A stretch of DNA of 64,000 bases from Roridomyces roridus. Lineage: Eukaryota; Basidiomycota; Agaricomycetes; Agaricales; Mycenaceae. Location: NCBI GenBank assembly GCA_029378245.1, contig JARKIF010000122.1:37372-101371 (forward strand), written 5' to 3'. The position numbers were made by a program, and so were the translations under genes. Positions 63,601-64,000 of the stretch are shown here, piece after piece. The notes beneath the pieces are model-generated. The model saw only the letters and a list, made by a program, of their open reading frames with translations, ran no database searches and was not told the DNA's origin. How positions within the stretch are numbered: position 1 is the first letter of the stretch; every line of letters begins with the position of its first letter.

Positions 63601-64000
63601 AGGGCACGAATCCATAAGTTGTCCAAAAAACTTTTTGCACACTATATCGCCATACGTTCCTCCGAGTCGAGGTTAATTGGGAAACAATGCATAGATCCTG
63701 TGTCTAAAGCCGAGGCGGGGATATGCAAGGGAGTTGGAGATTGCTGTTGCGGGGCTGAAGGAGATGCATAAGCGTGGGATTAAGGTATGGCTCGTTCTTT
63801 GAGAGGGGGGGCGCGAGTCTCACTCGATGCAGATTCTCCCGGGTGGCGACTATGGGGTAGGTTCCCGATTGTGTAATACATCAATGGCCAACCTGTTCAG
63901 ATTTCCTGGGTGAGTAGCTATCGGCTTCCGCCCATAGCCTCTCGCTCATCTCACCGCAACACAGACACCCCACGGCACCTACCGCGACCTCGAGCACTTT
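60695..64000 (+). CDS. Metal-dependent amidohydrolase (imidazolonepropionase-like), 3' end outside window
   Basis: Exon pieces in order: KPYLFRPRT (60.71 kb); TNVNILDSTGTPPYRGDI and GRTLMSGL (61.03-61.19 kb); the metal motif DAHTHFSW (61.25 kb); DMPVEEHTLFSAKSARTFL and LDCGYTMC; AIQAGDIPGPRFLANGKEM; KFSMSGEEITEHLRAEDTTF; RVCSHARSDEAILQC and GVDIIYHASF with further metal-ligand histidines; VAPAINWLVATLRDAEGYG; then, after an insertion, RELEIAVAGLKEMHKRGIK, LPGGDYG, W and TPHGTYRDLEHF at the window end. This is a TIM-barrel amidohydrolase of the imidazolonepropionase-related group, which hydrolyses C-N bonds; the substrate is not evident. A 1469-bp element sits in an intron at 62.1-63.7 kb. Joining GYG to RELE does not keep one frame by eye, so a small lesion at about 63.7 kb is possible. 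The start is unresolved. Confidence 0.82.
62175..63643. mobile_element. 1469-bp non-autonomous element in the amidohydrolase gene
   Basis: Inverted termini read ACTGTGCAAAAAGTTTTT (left) and AGTGTGCAAAAAGTTTTTT (right, reversed), flanked by ATAT (62171-62174, 63644-63647), although a TA duplication cannot be excluded because the site is an AT palindrome. Many CAACTT motifs follow the left end and the complementary AAGTTG motifs precede the right end (about 12 within 63475-63620). No transposase was recognised inside; one open frame (63025-63453) has no domain. It lies between two amidohydrolase exons. Confidence 0.82.

Overview
This window comes from the nuclear genome of an agaricomycete (mushroom-forming basidiomycete). 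The support is: many introns of about 45-60 nt with GT-AG borders; a large F-box family of agaric type (coiled coil, F-box, leucine-rich tail); DUF6534 membrane proteins; a GRF zinc-finger/Cys-rich protein; S53 sedolisins; and a Ty1/copia retrotransposon. I cannot name a species.

Layout. 1-9.2 kb: a broken F-box/LRR gene, two tandem DUF6534 genes and an F-box gene between them. 9.7-11.3 kb: truncated F-box and sedolisin fragments. 12.1-13.9 kb: an apparently expressed-type GRF zinc-finger gene. 14.1-18.9 kb: an F-box gene split by a 1.58-kb non-autonomous transposon, a small Cys-containing gene (here P1) and a decayed F-box gene. 20.0-21.4 kb: an intact ten-exon mitochondrial dicarboxylate carrier. 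22.0-30.0 kb: paralogue P2, an F-box gene split by a 503-bp hAT-like MITE, a 694-bp MULE-like element, and paralogue P3 split by a copia element whose 5' part is inverted. 30.2-34.5 kb: an inverted mosaic copy of the 1.2-6.6 kb region. 36.3-38.2 kb: a coiled-coil protein gene and TFIIA gamma. 38.3-45.3 kb: two small F-box-like genes, a full F-box gene and an apparently intact sedolisin. 46.3-54.5 kb: gene-poor, with an orphan exon pair of a Bck1-type MAPKKK. 54.5-60.05 kb: an inverted copy of the 39.9-45.3 kb block (sedolisin, small F-box-like gene, F-box gene) with lesions in the first two. 60.7 kb to the end: an amidohydrolase gene, continuing beyond the window, that carries a 1.47-kb transposon.

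Housekeeping genes (dicarboxylate carrier, TFIIA gamma, amidohydrolase, GRF protein) are islands in a rapidly rearranging background. Two large inverted duplications (1.2-6.6/30.2-34.5 kb and 39.9-45.3/54.5-60.05 kb), plus a smaller one around P1/P3, have multiplied F-box, DUF6534, sedolisin and P-family genes. At least six different transposons, four with clear target-site duplications, have since broken individual copies, so many paralogues serve as internal controls for what was lost.

The least explained item is the three-member P family: about 104-118 residues, one phase-1 intron, a strong TATA box, a CKH/CxxC first exon and a 212-nt second exon ending in a YPNA-VRVDW motif (112-aa-scale product, no function recognised). 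All exon models were read by eye from splice signals and paralogue alignment; none has been tested against RNA.
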